Source: an uncultured Collinsella sp.
Lineage (GTDB): Bacteria > Actinomycetota > Coriobacteriia > Coriobacteriales > Coriobacteriaceae
DNA length: 64,000 bases
Assembly (NCBI GenBank): GCA_902491345.1
Contig: CABUHI010000006.1
Span: 42,973-106,972 of the forward strand
Direction of reading: 5' to 3'
A program made the position numbers and the translations under genes. Of the stretch, positions 42,353 to 50,700 are shown piece by piece. The stretch's first letter is position 1. Each line of letters starts with the position of its first letter. Under the pieces are notes generated by a model. It ran no database searches. It was not told where the DNA came from and was given only the letters and a program-made list of their open reading frames with translations.

Positions 42353-43462
42353 GTGGCAGTAAAGATTGAGCGGTGCAACGAGCCGACAGGCGAACAGCTA
42401 GCGGCTTCCGTAATCCTAACAGGCGCCTCGGCGCTACGCATGATGCGCGCCGAGCGCCGGCAGATGGGCTACATAAGCTGGAGGGACCTCAATCCCGATG
42501 AAGAGCGCCGTGTGCTGCGCACGTCGTCGCCCTCGACCGAGGACATCTATCTTCCCGACTTGGTGCGGATTGGGGCCGCAAGTGGCGAGGTGCAAGAAGA
42601 TCTTTGCTTACTGGTGGGATCTGCGGCGCAGCGCCGCCGCGTGCCTGGCGTGGGCTGGTCCGTGTGTTCCGGGTTGCCTGTCGGCTCGATTCTAGAGGTG
42701 GAGCCGGGTGTATACAGTCTATCTCCCGAGGCCCTTTGCGTAGCCGTCGCACGCGAGGTCGGCTGCATCCAGGCATTTGCCCTGGCTCAGGAGCTGTGCT
42801 CTAAGATTTCGCTGAGTGACCGCGGGAAGTATCTGCCTCCCTACACCTCGCCTGTTACGAATAAACTTGCAAAGGACAAGGACCAGCCAGCAGATGTGGG
42901 CTACTTTGAGGTTGAGCCGGTGCTGACGCCCGATCGTCTGGCAGATTACCTCGCGGTATGCAAGGGGAACGCGGCCAAGCAGCTGCAGCGTCTGTGTCCC
43001 TATCTTTCGGAAAACCTGCGCTCACCCATGGAGTGCATCATGCTCGCCCTGTTTTCGCTTCCGTTTTCCTATGGCGGGTTTGCCTGCGGACCTTTTAAGA
43101 CCGACTACAAGATCGAGTTCGATGACCGTGCGCAGGCAATCTCGGGGATGCCGCATACGGTTTGCGATGCGTATCAGGAAGCAGCCCGGTTTGACCTGGA
43201 ATACAACGGTGAGCTGGGCCATTCCTCCCGGAGGGGACGTATCCATGATGAAAAGCGCAACACGGGCTTGATTACTATGGGAATCGAGGTCGCGACGGTC
43301 AACAACGAAATGCTCTGTGACATGGAAGCGATGGAAGCACTCGCATGGCGCATGCACCAGCGTATGCGAAAGCGGTACCGGAATCGTGTCGATGCCCGCA
43401 GAAAGAAGCAAGAGGCTTTGCTTAACATGCTGCGGGCGTGTTTTGGGCTTAAGCCGGTCTAA
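42353..43462 (+). CDS. Unknown protein with DUF559/Vsr-like nuclease C-terminus
   Basis: 369 residues from GTG 42353, which follows comF by 10 nt after AGGGGTGG. The N-terminal two thirds are of unknown fold. The C-terminal RFDLEYNGELGH...DEKRNTGLITMGIEVATV has the D-x-E-Y-G pattern and downstream D..R of DUF559-like PD-(D/E)XK enzymes. It could be a nuclease or an inactive relative; this is a fold guess from reading. Codon use is less biased than that of neighbours. Confidence 0.65.
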   Translation: MAVKIERCNEPTGEQLAASVILTGASALRMMRAERRQMGYISWRDLNPDEERRVLRTSSPSTEDIYLPDLVRIGAASGEVQEDLCLLVGSAAQRRRVPGVGWSVCSGLPVGSILEVEPGVYSLSPEALCVAVAREVGCIQAFALAQELCSKISLSDRGKYLPPYTSPVTNKLAKDKDQPADVGYFEVEPVLTPDRLADYLAVCKGNAAKQLQRLCPYLSENLRSPMECIMLALFSLPFSYGGFACGPFKTDYKIEFDDRAQAISGMPHTVCDAYQEAARFDLEYNGELGHSSRRGRIHDEKRNTGLITMGIEVATVNNEMLCDMEAMEALAWRMHQRMRKRYRNRVDARRKKQEALLNMLRACFGLKPV

Positions 43463-43497
43463 TTCGCGTCGAAAATAGAGGGTTAATCGTATGCCCT

Positions 43498-43712
43498 GGC
43501 CAAAATATGGCAAATATGAGTACTGTCACTAAATCAGTAACAGCAAAATCAAGGAATTTAGAACTCGGAGGCGGCGTAAAGTAAGAAGATAATAAACAAA
43601 TGTAGAATAACTAAGCATCAGGTTGGCGACTCTGGGCGCAAAATCTGTCCGAAAGGCCAAAATTGCCTGTTACTAAATTGGTAGCAGTACTCATATTTGC
43701 CATATTTTGGCC
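43498..43712. repeat. MITE-like element, copy B (about 215 nt)
   Basis: The left end 43498-43529 (GGCCAAAATATGGC, then ATGAGTACTGTCAC) and the right end 43680-43712 (GGTAGCAGTACTCATATTTG, then ATATTTTGGCC) form about 32-nt imperfect terminal inverted repeats shared with 28955-29184. There is no open reading frame. It lies directly after the stop of the nuclease-like gene and abuts a tandem hairpin pair. Confidence 0.7.
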
Positions 43713-43760
43713 GGGGCACCCTAAGAAGGGTGCCCCGGAGCTCCCCGTAGGGGAGCTCCG
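43711..43760 (+). terminator. Two adjacent hairpins
   Basis: CCGGGGCACCCT (43711-43722) pairs with 43727-43738 around AAGA. Then GGAGCTCCCC (43737-43746) pairs with GGGGAGCTCC (43750-43759). The two share a GG at the junction. There is no T run, so termination is uncertain. Confidence 0.5.
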
Positions 43761-43834
43761 GGCTTCATAGGGGCACGAATAGCCCGCTCCGACCTGCAAA
43801 ATCTGTGCGCACGATGCGAATGACGCCCTTAACC

Positions 43835-43863
43835 TTAAACTTTAGCTTGAACTTAGCTATAAT
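43835..43863 (+). promoter_or_regulatory. Promoter with consensus -10
   Basis: TATAAT at 43858-43863 with TTAAAC (43835-43840) 17 nt upstream, in an AT-rich island. Transcription would start near 43870, about 340 nt before the next start codon. Confidence 0.55.
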
Positions 43864-44212
43864 GCGCTTCGTTCCTACCAGGCTGTGGTTGCGGACGGAC
43901 GAAATGCCCGCCCTAGTCCAAGACAGACGCGGTCAAAGGGATCCACGTAAGCGACCGCGTGCGCGCGGCGCGATCATGGCGCGTCCTAGATGTAAGCCGC
44001 ACCGTCCGTTCTACTTTCTTTGGGGCAATACCGCCTCGCGGGCGAGCGGGTCAGTCGTGAAGGTGGCTGCGGCCTCCCGAGCAAACACCCCGGTGCGCAA
44101 GTGTGGGGTCAAATACCAGGTCAGCTGGTGGGAACAACCTGATATTCCGCGCAACGCACGGATCGTATACGACACAGAAGGCAGGGTAGTGGACATGGTG
44201 AGGGGCAGCTTG
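43864..44212 (+). other. Long GC-rich leader with stems, possible structured RNA
   Basis: Between the promoter and the lipoprotein start there is no supported gene. ACGCGGTC (near 43928) pairs with GACCGCGT (near 43954), ACCAG-GTCAG-CTGGT forms a stem near 44115, and ACACCCC can pair with GTGGGGT near 44084-44110. It does not match the conserved cores of RNase P RNA, tmRNA, SRP RNA, T-box or common riboswitches that I know. The frame of the downstream gene stays open through this stretch but the peptide looks random. Confidence 0.35.
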
Positions 44213-45220
44213 ATGCACGCGGCTCGGTTAGGTGCTGGGACCGCAGCGGTCATCGCCGTTTTGGGCCTGAGCGGATGCGCGTTCAACCCGCTGTCTACGT
44301 TCACGACTCCCACGATCGACCAGATCGAGTACGAGACGGTCACGCCGGCGGTGTCGGACGATGCCCTGGTCACTCCCGGAACCCTGACGGTCGCCCTCGA
44401 TACTTCCGATGCGCCGCAGGCCATGCAGGGCGCCGACGGCGAGCTCACGGGATATGCGGTCGACGCCGCCCGCGCCCTCGCAAGCCGCATGGGCCTTAAG
44501 GTCGCCTTTGTCGATGCGTCCTCGGCGGGTTCCGCGCTCGGCGACAAAAAGGCTGATATCTTTATCGGCGAGATCAACCCCACAGACGGGGACGTTAGCT
44601 CGCTCGGCACCTGCCTGTACGATGCCGCTTCCGTGTTCGGAAAAACCAGCGATGGTGGGTCGCTAAGCGTTTCCACCGATACCCTTAACACATCTACTCT
44701 GGGTGTCCAGATGTCCTCGGCCTCGCAGGAGGCGCTTGCTAAGCAGAGCATCACCGCCAACCAAAAGACCTACTCCAACATCAACGAGTGCTTTGAGGCG
44801 CTCGAGTCCGGCGAGGTCGACTATGTGATCTGCGACTCCACGGCCGGCGGCTACCTTGCACGCCTGATGAGCGAGGTCTCCTATGTCGGTGCGCTCGAGG
44901 CGCCCTCGACGCTTGGTGTTGCGGGCCTCTCGTCCAATGACGAACTGTGCCGTGCCGTGAGCGATGCCCTCGACGGTATTACGGCCGACGGTACGCTCGA
45001 AGCAGTCCACTGCGTCTGGTATGGAAGGATGCCCTACGACCTCACCACTAAGACGGTTTCGGGCGCTAACGTGCAGCCGGGCGACTCTGAGTCCAGTGAG
45101 ACCACGTCCTCCGGCAGCGAGTCCTCCGATTCCAACAATGAGACCGCATCCTCCGAGGACAAATCGTCCAGCCAGGAAGGCACCATCACTGACGACGACA
45201 TTAACAAACTCAATAGCTAG
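44213..45220 (+). CDS. Solute-binding lipoprotein, ABC amino-acid type (SBP family 3)
   Basis: 335 residues. A lipoprotein signal peptide ends in the lipobox LGLSGC. An SBP-3 domain follows (about 60-280: LTVALDTSDAPQAM, GYAVDAARALASRMG, ADIFIGEINPT), then a Ser/Glu-rich tail. No permease or ATPase gene is adjacent, so it may serve a remote transporter or act as a sensor. ATG 44213 is chosen because GAGGGG lies 7 nt upstream; ATG 44195 would add six residues. Confidence 0.85.
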   Translation: MHAARLGAGTAAVIAVLGLSGCAFNPLSTFTTPTIDQIEYETVTPAVSDDALVTPGTLTVALDTSDAPQAMQGADGELTGYAVDAARALASRMGLKVAFVDASSAGSALGDKKADIFIGEINPTDGDVSSLGTCLYDAASVFGKTSDGGSLSVSTDTLNTSTLGVQMSSASQEALAKQSITANQKTYSNINECFEALESGEVDYVICDSTAGGYLARLMSEVSYVGALEAPSTLGVAGLSSNDELCRAVSDALDGITADGTLEAVHCVWYGRMPYDLTTKTVSGANVQPGDSESSETTSSGSESSDSNNETASSEDKSSSQEGTITDDDINKLNS

Positions 45221-45286
45221 TTATTGCTAGGGGTGGTGTCTCCTATACGTTGGAAAGGGCACCTCTTCACGGTTTCAACACGCACT

Positions 45287-45320
45287 GCCGGGCTTCCCCA
45301 ATAGGGGAGCCCGGCTTTTT
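45287..45320 (+). terminator. Terminator after the lipoprotein gene
   Basis: GCCGGGCTTCCCC (45287-45299) pairs with GGGGAGCCCGGC (45304-45315) around AATA, then TTTTT. The rest of 45221-45537 (about 300 nt) holds only the upstream region of the hpf gene. Confidence 0.9.
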
Positions 45321-45537
45321 CATCCCTATAAAACCAGCAGGTCAAAGCCAATTTTTGGGACCAAATACAAATCTGTCGGCTCCCTCCTATAGCGCACTTT
45401 GCCACAGAAAAGTGCGAGACTTCGGTATGCGGTATCAAGCAATCGTTATTCGGGTCTTTAGGAATCCGCGTGATTAAATGCACGGCAATGGGTACATAGC
45501 CAGTACAGTAAGTCCCCGAGGCAGATTGGAGCCACGT

Positions 45538-46122
45538 ATGGATATCAAGGTTTCTGGACGCAAGACGACGGTAACCGATGCTCTGCGTGCGCATGTGGAT
45601 GAGAAGATCGGCGAGGCGCTCAAGGTTTTCGATATCGAGCCCATGACGGTCGACGTTGTACTTCGCTATGAGAAGAACCCCTCGAACCCCAACCCGGCAA
45701 TCGTCGAGGTCACGGTTCGTGCCCGCGGCTCTGTGATTCGCGTTGCCGAGCACGGTGCAGATATGTACGCCGCCATCGACCTCTCCGCCGATAAGGTCAC
45801 CCGCCAGCTGCGCAAGTTCAAGACCAAGGTCGTGGACAACCGCCAGGGCGGTGCCAGCGCCGCGGATGTCGCGCCGGTCGAGCGCGTCGAGGATCTGGCC
45901 GACCTGCTGCTGCCCGAGGAGGAGGACGACCTGCTCGTCCGCGAGAAGGTTATCGACGTCACCCCGATGACCGAGGAGCAGGCGCTGGTGCAGACCGATC
46001 TGCTCGGCCACGACTTCTACGTGTTCGAGAACGCGACGACTGGCCTCATCAATGTGGTGTATCACCGTAAGAATGGTGGATATGGCATCATCAAGCCCCG
46101 TATCGAAACACTTGACGAGTAA
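45538..46122 (+). CDS. hpf: Ribosome hibernation-promoting factor, long form
   Basis: 194 residues. The N-terminal ribosome-binding domain (MDIKVSGRKTTVTDALRAHV, ending about 105) and the C-terminal dimerisation domain (about 130-190, ending YHRKNGGYGIIKPRIE) together define long HPF, which makes 100S ribosome dimers in stationary phase. ATG 45538 follows GGAG by 7 nt. Monocistronic. Confidence 0.95.
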   Translation: MDIKVSGRKTTVTDALRAHVDEKIGEALKVFDIEPMTVDVVLRYEKNPSNPNPAIVEVTVRARGSVIRVAEHGADMYAAIDLSADKVTRQLRKFKTKVVDNRQGGASAADVAPVERVEDLADLLLPEEEDDLLVREKVIDVTPMTEEQALVQTDLLGHDFYVFENATTGLINVVYHRKNGGYGIIKPRIETLDE

Positions 46123-46151
46123 AATACGTTAACTTGCATGAGTTAACGGCT

Positions 46152-46184
46152 GGCGGCCATCCCATGCGGATGGCCGCCTTTTTT
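46152..46184 (+). terminator. Terminator after hpf
   Basis: GGCGGCCATCC (46152-46162) pairs perfectly with GGATGGCCGCC (46168-46178) around CATGC, then six T. Just before it, CGTTAACT-TGCATG-AGTTAACG (46127-46148) is a second, smaller palindrome. Confidence 0.9.
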
Positions 46185-46202
46185 ACGTAAGGAGTCGCTT
46201 TG

Positions 46203-47156
46203 ATGGACAAGGCTGCATCTACCGGCCATTCTGACCGCTGCCGCATCGTCGTCGATACCTGCTGCGACTTTAGCCCCGAGGTCGCCGCGAACCTCGATGT
46301 CGATATCTTGGGCTTCCCCTTTATCATCGATGGCGAGGAGCGCACGGACGATATCTGGTCGAGCATGAGCCCTAAGGAGTTCTACGACCGCATGCGCGCC
46401 GGCGCTCGCGTGTCTACCTCCGCCGTGTCGCTCGGTCGCTATATCGAGTTCTTTACCGAGTGCGCCAAAGAAGGCACGCCCACGGTCTACCTGTGCTTTA
46501 CCTCGGCGCTGTCGTCGAGCTACAACTCCGCGTGCCAGGCGGCAGATGCCGTGCGCGCCGAGTATCCCAACTTTGAGCTCTACGTGGTCGACAACGCTCT
46601 GCCCTGCGCGACCGGCGCGCTCTTGGCGCTCGAGGCCGTCCGTCAACGCTCGGCGGGACTGACCGCCAAGCAGCTGGTCGATTGGGCAAACGAGGCAAAG
46701 ACCTATGTCCACGGCTACTTTACGCTCGAGAGCTTTGACGCGCTGGCTGCCGGCGGCCGCATTCCGCCCGCGGCGGCACAGCTCACGGCAAAGCTCGACG
46801 TCAAACCCGAGCTGTCCTACGACCTGGCCGGCTCGCTGTCGCTGATCGGCGTCAACCGCGGCCGCAAGAAGGCGCTCAAGTCCATCCTCAAGTCGTTCCG
46901 CGAGAACTACGTGCCCGATCGCACCATGCCCATCGCCATCATGACGGCCGATGCCGAGAAGGACGGTGATTGGCTCGAGGCCGCCATCCGCAAGGAGGAA
47001 GGCTGCGCCGACGTCACCATCATCCGTAGTTCCGTCGGTCCCACCATCGGCTCGCACGTGGGCCCCGGCATGGTGGCCTGCGCGTTTTGGGGCAAGAACC
47101 GTGCCGAGAAAGCCTCGCTTTCCGACCGCATCGCGCGCCGCGTGCGTGGCGAGTAG
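46203..47156 (+). CDS. DegV-family fatty-acid-binding protein
   Basis: 317 residues. It reads RIVVDTCCDFSPEVAAN and KEFYDRMRAGARVSTSAVSL at the N-terminal half, and FTLESFDALAAGGRI plus a C-terminal VGPTIGSHVGPG that closes the lipid pocket. Homologs such as FakB hand fatty acids to a kinase (FakA); no fakA is nearby. The start is ATG 46203; a TTG immediately before it is an alternative. AAGGAG is 8 nt upstream. Confidence 0.92.
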   Translation: MDKAASTGHSDRCRIVVDTCCDFSPEVAANLDVDILGFPFIIDGEERTDDIWSSMSPKEFYDRMRAGARVSTSAVSLGRYIEFFTECAKEGTPTVYLCFTSALSSSYNSACQAADAVRAEYPNFELYVVDNALPCATGALLALEAVRQRSAGLTAKQLVDWANEAKTYVHGYFTLESFDALAAGGRIPPAAAQLTAKLDVKPELSYDLAGSLSLIGVNRGRKKALKSILKSFRENYVPDRTMPIAIMTADAEKDGDWLEAAIRKEEGCADVTIIRSSVGPTIGSHVGPGMVACAFWGKNRAEKASLSDRIARRVRGE

Positions 47157-47254
47157 ACAGGCGCTGCGGCTGCAAGCGCCTTCAAGTCACGGCCGAAACG
47201 CTGGCACCGAGTATTTAACCTGGTAACAACACCCAACCCAAAAGGAAAGGTTTC

Positions 47255-48334
47255 ATGGCAAACAAGCTCTCCGTCGCATTCATCGGCACCGGAATCATGG
47301 GTGCCCCCATCGCCGGCCACATCCTGGATGCCGGCTATCCCGTCACGGTCAACAACCGCACCAAGTCCAAGGCTGCCGCGCTTATCGAGCGCGGTGCCGC
47401 CTGGGCTGATACGCCGGCCGATGCCGTGGCGAACGCCGATGTCGTCTTTACCATGGTGGGCTATCCCTCCGAGGTCGAGGAACTCTACCTGGCGGGCGAC
47501 GGCCTGCTCGCGTGCACCAAGCCGGGTGCGGTCTTGATCGACCTCACCACGAGCTCGCCCGAGCTTGCCCGTGACATTGCCGAGGCCGCCCAGGTTTCTG
47601 GTCGCATGGCGTTTGACTGCCCCGTCACCGGCGGCGAGTCGGGCGCTATCGCCGGTACGCTCACGGCTATCGTGGGCGCCACCGAGAACGACATTGCCCC
47701 GGTTCGCGATATCCTTTCCACCTTTGCGGCCAACATCTGCTGCTTCGATGGCGCCGGCAAGGGCCAGGCTGCCAAGCTCGCCAACCAGGTGTCGCTGGGC
47801 GCCTGCATGGTCGGCATGGCAGACGCCATGGCATTTGCCGAGCTGAGCGGCCTTGATCTGGAGAAGACCCGCGAGATGATCCTGGGCGGTACCGGCAAGT
47901 CCGGCGCCATGGAGAGCCTGGCGCCCAAGGCGCTCGACGGCGATTACAAGCCCGGCTTTATGGTCGAGCACTTCATCAAGGACCTGCGCTTGGCGCTCGC
48001 CTATGCCGACGACCGCGAGCTTGCGCTGCCCGGCGCCGACGTGGCCTTTACGCTCTACGACATGCTCGATGCCATCGGTGGCGCCAAGCTGGGTACCCAG
48101 GCCGTCACGGTCCTCTATAAGGAGGAAGCCGACGCCATCGCCGCCGGTCTGGACTGGTCGCAGTATCGTCCCGAGGAGCATGGTGCTCACGAGGAAGGCT
48201 GCGGTTGCGGCGAGCACGGCGACGATCACGAGTGCGGTTGTGGCCACCACCATGGCGAGGACCACGAGTGCTGCGGCGGCCACGGCCATGACGACGGCCA
48301 CGAGTGCTGCTGCGGCCACCATCACGGGGAGTAG
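47255..48334 (+). CDS. NAD(P)-dependent beta-hydroxyacid dehydrogenase with His/Cys-rich tail
   Basis: 359 residues. The first 300 are a normal 3-hydroxyisobutyrate/tartronate-semialdehyde reductase fold: FIGTGIMGAPIA dinucleotide loop, FDCPVTGGESGAIAGTL, GKGQAAKLANQ with the catalytic Lys, and a helical C-terminal domain. The last 53 residues are unusual, with 14 His and 9 Cys in a repeating GHHHGEDHECC-like pattern, suited to nickel, zinc or cobalt binding. Normal members stop near residue 300. AAAGGAAAGG precedes ATG. Confidence 0.9.
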   Translation: MANKLSVAFIGTGIMGAPIAGHILDAGYPVTVNNRTKSKAAALIERGAAWADTPADAVANADVVFTMVGYPSEVEELYLAGDGLLACTKPGAVLIDLTTSSPELARDIAEAAQVSGRMAFDCPVTGGESGAIAGTLTAIVGATENDIAPVRDILSTFAANICCFDGAGKGQAAKLANQVSLGACMVGMADAMAFAELSGLDLEKTREMILGGTGKSGAMESLAPKALDGDYKPGFMVEHFIKDLRLALAYADDRELALPGADVAFTLYDMLDAIGGAKLGTQAVTVLYKEEADAIAAGLDWSQYRPEEHGAHEEGCGCGEHGDDHECGCGHHHGEDHECCGGHGHDDGHECCCGHHHGE

Positions 48335-48339
48335 TGCCC

Positions 48340-48768
48340 ATGAGCTGGACGTTCGTGGTGCTTGCGCTGGTGCTCTTTCTCTTTGCGATCTACATCGGCT
48401 TTTTGTGCGGCCAGTGGGCGTGCGAAAAGCGCGTCATCACCAAGCGCGACTACTGGATTGCCAATTTTGCAGGAGCGGCGGCAGTCGTCCTGCTGACCTG
48501 GGTGTTCTCGCTGTTCCCGCTGGTGCAGTTTGCGCCGATCGGCTGGCTCGGCGGTTTTATCGCCGGTCTTAAGATGAGCTTTGGCGAGTCCGTCGGCCCA
48601 TGGCGCAAGCACGATGAGGTCTTTAACGTCAACAAGGCACACCGCGCCGCCGCCGATGCGGGCGACGCCGAGGAGCGCCGCCGCGCGCGTCACAATGGTG
48701 CAGCCGACCGACAGCTCATCTCGGTCACCGATGACAGCAAGGGTGCTGGCAAGCACGCTAAGAAATAG
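48340..48768 (+). CDS. Small membrane protein, unknown
   Basis: 142 residues with two helices (about 2-24 and 43-65) separated by a short basic loop and followed by a charged cytoplasmic tail. GGGGAG of the previous gene's end is its ribosome site, 8 nt before ATG 48340, so it is coupled to the oxidoreductase gene. No family was recognised. Confidence 0.7.
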   Translation: MSWTFVVLALVLFLFAIYIGFLCGQWACEKRVITKRDYWIANFAGAAAVVLLTWVFSLFPLVQFAPIGWLGGFIAGLKMSFGESVGPWRKHDEVFNVNKAHRAAADAGDAEERRRARHNGAADRQLISVTDDSKGAGKHAKK

Positions 48769-48783
48769 TAAGAAGAGGTAACT

Positions 48784-49482
48784 ATGGCAGAAAACAAGGA
48801 AGAACAGCTCACCGACGAGGAGCTGGCACAGCTTCAGCTGGCAGAGGAGAACGAGAACGCCGTCGACCGTCTGGTCAAGGAGCTCGGCTGCCCCACGCGC
48901 CGTATCCGCCAGTTTGCCGCCCGCGTGCTGCACCTGCTGGCCGAGCGCGATCCGCAGCGCGTCGTGCCCTGCGTGCCCGCGCTGATCGAGGCACTCGACC
49001 GCCCCGAGGCTCAGACCCGCTGGGAGGCCCTCGATGCCCTGGCGGCGCTCGCCGCCACCTGCCCCGAGCAGCTGGGCGATGCCTTTGAGGGCGCCGAGAC
49101 TGCGCTGTTCGACGAGATTTCCTCCACGCTGCGTTACGCCGCCTTCCGCCTGCTGTGTGTGTGGGGCGCCACGAGCGTCGAGCGTTCGCGCGAGGCTTGG
49201 CCCATCCTGGACGAGGCCATCCAGTGCTACCACGGCGACCTCGAGTATCGCGACATGCTCGGTTGCCTGTACGAGTTTGGCCAGGGCGAGATCGACGCCG
49301 AGGTCGCCGAGAAGCTCGCGCTGCGCCTTAAGTTCGATGCCGAAAACGGCAAGGGCAGCTATCTCAAGGTCCGTTCGAGCGAGATTTGCGAAATGCTTGT
49401 TAAACGTTTTGGCCTGGATCTCTCCAAAAAGAAGAAGCGTGCTAGCGTTAAAAAATCTGACGACGCCGAAGACGAGGAGTAA
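48784..49482 (+). CDS. HEAT-repeat protein
   Basis: 232 residues, helical, cytosolic. Repeated helices such as RIRQFAARVLHLLAERDP and QTRWEALDALAALAATCP have HEAT-like spacing, which suits a protein-protein scaffold. The C-terminus is highly charged (KKKKRASVKK...DEE). AGAAGAGGT precedes ATG. It sits 6 nt before the isocitrate dehydrogenase gene. Confidence 0.8.
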   Translation: MAENKEEQLTDEELAQLQLAEENENAVDRLVKELGCPTRRIRQFAARVLHLLAERDPQRVVPCVPALIEALDRPEAQTRWEALDALAALAATCPEQLGDAFEGAETALFDEISSTLRYAAFRLLCVWGATSVERSREAWPILDEAIQCYHGDLEYRDMLGCLYEFGQGEIDAEVAEKLALRLKFDAENGKGSYLKVRSSEICEMLVKRFGLDLSKKKKRASVKKSDDAEDEE

Positions 49483-49488
49483 CAGATT

Positions 49489-50574
49489 ATGGCGCACGAT
49501 GTAGTCCTGATCCCCGGTGACGGTATCGGTCCCGAGATTACGCAGGCCATGCGCCGCGTGGTCGAGGCCACCGGTGTCCAGATCAACTGGAACGTCCAGG
49601 AGGCCGGTGCCGGCGTCATGGACGAGTTTGGCACGCCACTGCCCCAGCACGTGCTCGATGCGGTCGCCGAGACCAAGGTTGCCATCAAGGGCCCCATCAC
49701 CACGCCGGTCGGTACGGGTTTCCGCAGCGTCAACGTGGCCCTGCGCAAATACTTCGACCTGTATGCCTGCGTGCGCCCCTGCCTGTCGCAGCCGGGCGAC
49801 GGCTCGCGCTTCCGCGACGTCGACCTGGTCATCGTGCGCGAGAACACCGAGGACCTCTACGCCGGCATCGAGTTCGATGAGGGCGCTGCCGAGGTCGAGG
49901 AGCTCTCGCAGCTCGTCGAGCGCTCGGGCCAGAAGACCTTCGCCGCGGATTCCGCCATCTCGATCAAGCCCATCTCCATCGCCAAGAGCCGCCGCATTGT
50001 GGAGTATGCCTTTGAGTATGTCCGCCGCTGCGGCCGCAAAAAGGTGACGGCCGTGCATAAGGCCAACATCATGAAGGCGACCGATGGCCTGTTCCTGCGC
50101 GTTGCGCGCGAGGTGGCCGCCAACTATCCCGATATCGAGTTCAACGATAAGATTGTCGATGCCACCTGCATGGGCCTGGTCCAGAACCCCAACGACTTTG
50201 ATGTCCTGGTGCTGCCCAACCTGTACGGTGACATCGTGAGCGACCTGTGCGCCGGTCTGGTAGGTGGACTGGGTATGGCTCCGGGTTCCAACATCGGTGC
50301 CGACTGCGCCATCTTCGAGGCGACGCACGGCTCCGCGCCCGATATCGCTGGCCAGGATATCGCCAACCCCACGGCCGAGATTCTGTCTGCGGCTATGATG
50401 CTCGATCACCTGGGCGAGAACGACGCGGCCAATCGCATTCGCGCCGCCGTTTCTGCCACGCTCGACGAGGGTGAGCAGGTTACCGGCGACGTTCGTCGTG
50501 CCCAGACCGGCTCCGTTGAGGGCGCTGTGGGCACGCAGGCCTTTGCCGATGCCGTTATCGCGCACCTGGCCTAA
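49489..50574 (+). CDS. NAD-type isocitrate dehydrogenase
   Basis: 361 residues, isocitrate/isopropylmalate dehydrogenase superfamily. LIPGDGIGPEIT at the N-terminus, RSVNVALRKYFDLYACVRP (substrate Ser/Asn/Arg) and VRENTEDLYAGIEF (IDH-type rather than IPMDH-type) are seen, with metal Asp in NLYGDIVSDL and the adenosine loop THGSAPDIAGQ. It produces 2-oxoglutarate. It is the third gene of a cluster with the HEAT protein. Confidence 0.9.
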   Translation: MAHDVVLIPGDGIGPEITQAMRRVVEATGVQINWNVQEAGAGVMDEFGTPLPQHVLDAVAETKVAIKGPITTPVGTGFRSVNVALRKYFDLYACVRPCLSQPGDGSRFRDVDLVIVRENTEDLYAGIEFDEGAAEVEELSQLVERSGQKTFAADSAISIKPISIAKSRRIVEYAFEYVRRCGRKKVTAVHKANIMKATDGLFLRVAREVAANYPDIEFNDKIVDATCMGLVQNPNDFDVLVLPNLYGDIVSDLCAGLVGGLGMAPGSNIGADCAIFEATHGSAPDIAGQDIANPTAEILSAAMMLDHLGENDAANRIRAAVSATLDEGEQVTGDVRRAQTGSVEGAVGTQAFADAVIAHLA

Positions 50575-50633
50575 GGCATGCAGACTGCAAACGCCTAAAT
50601 AGTACTTAAGTGTTTGCGTATAACCTGAGAATC

Positions 50634-50662
50634 AATACGCCCGGCGCTCTGTCGGGCGTATT
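50634..50662 (+). terminator. Terminator after the isocitrate dehydrogenase gene
   Basis: AATACGCCCG (50634-50643) pairs with CGGGCGTATT (50653-50662), then CTATT. The T run is weak. Confidence 0.65.
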
Positions 50663-50700
50663 CTATTGCGGACTATGTTTCCTAACAAGGAGTAACTGAT

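Noticed and set aside
43864..44212. RNase P RNA, tmRNA or SRP RNA
   Set aside because: The conserved cores of these RNAs are not present; only generic stems are seen.
43805..44212. Extension of the lipoprotein reading frame to an upstream ATG
   Set aside because: It would put about 130 random-looking residues before a perfect lipoprotein signal peptide and run through the promoter.
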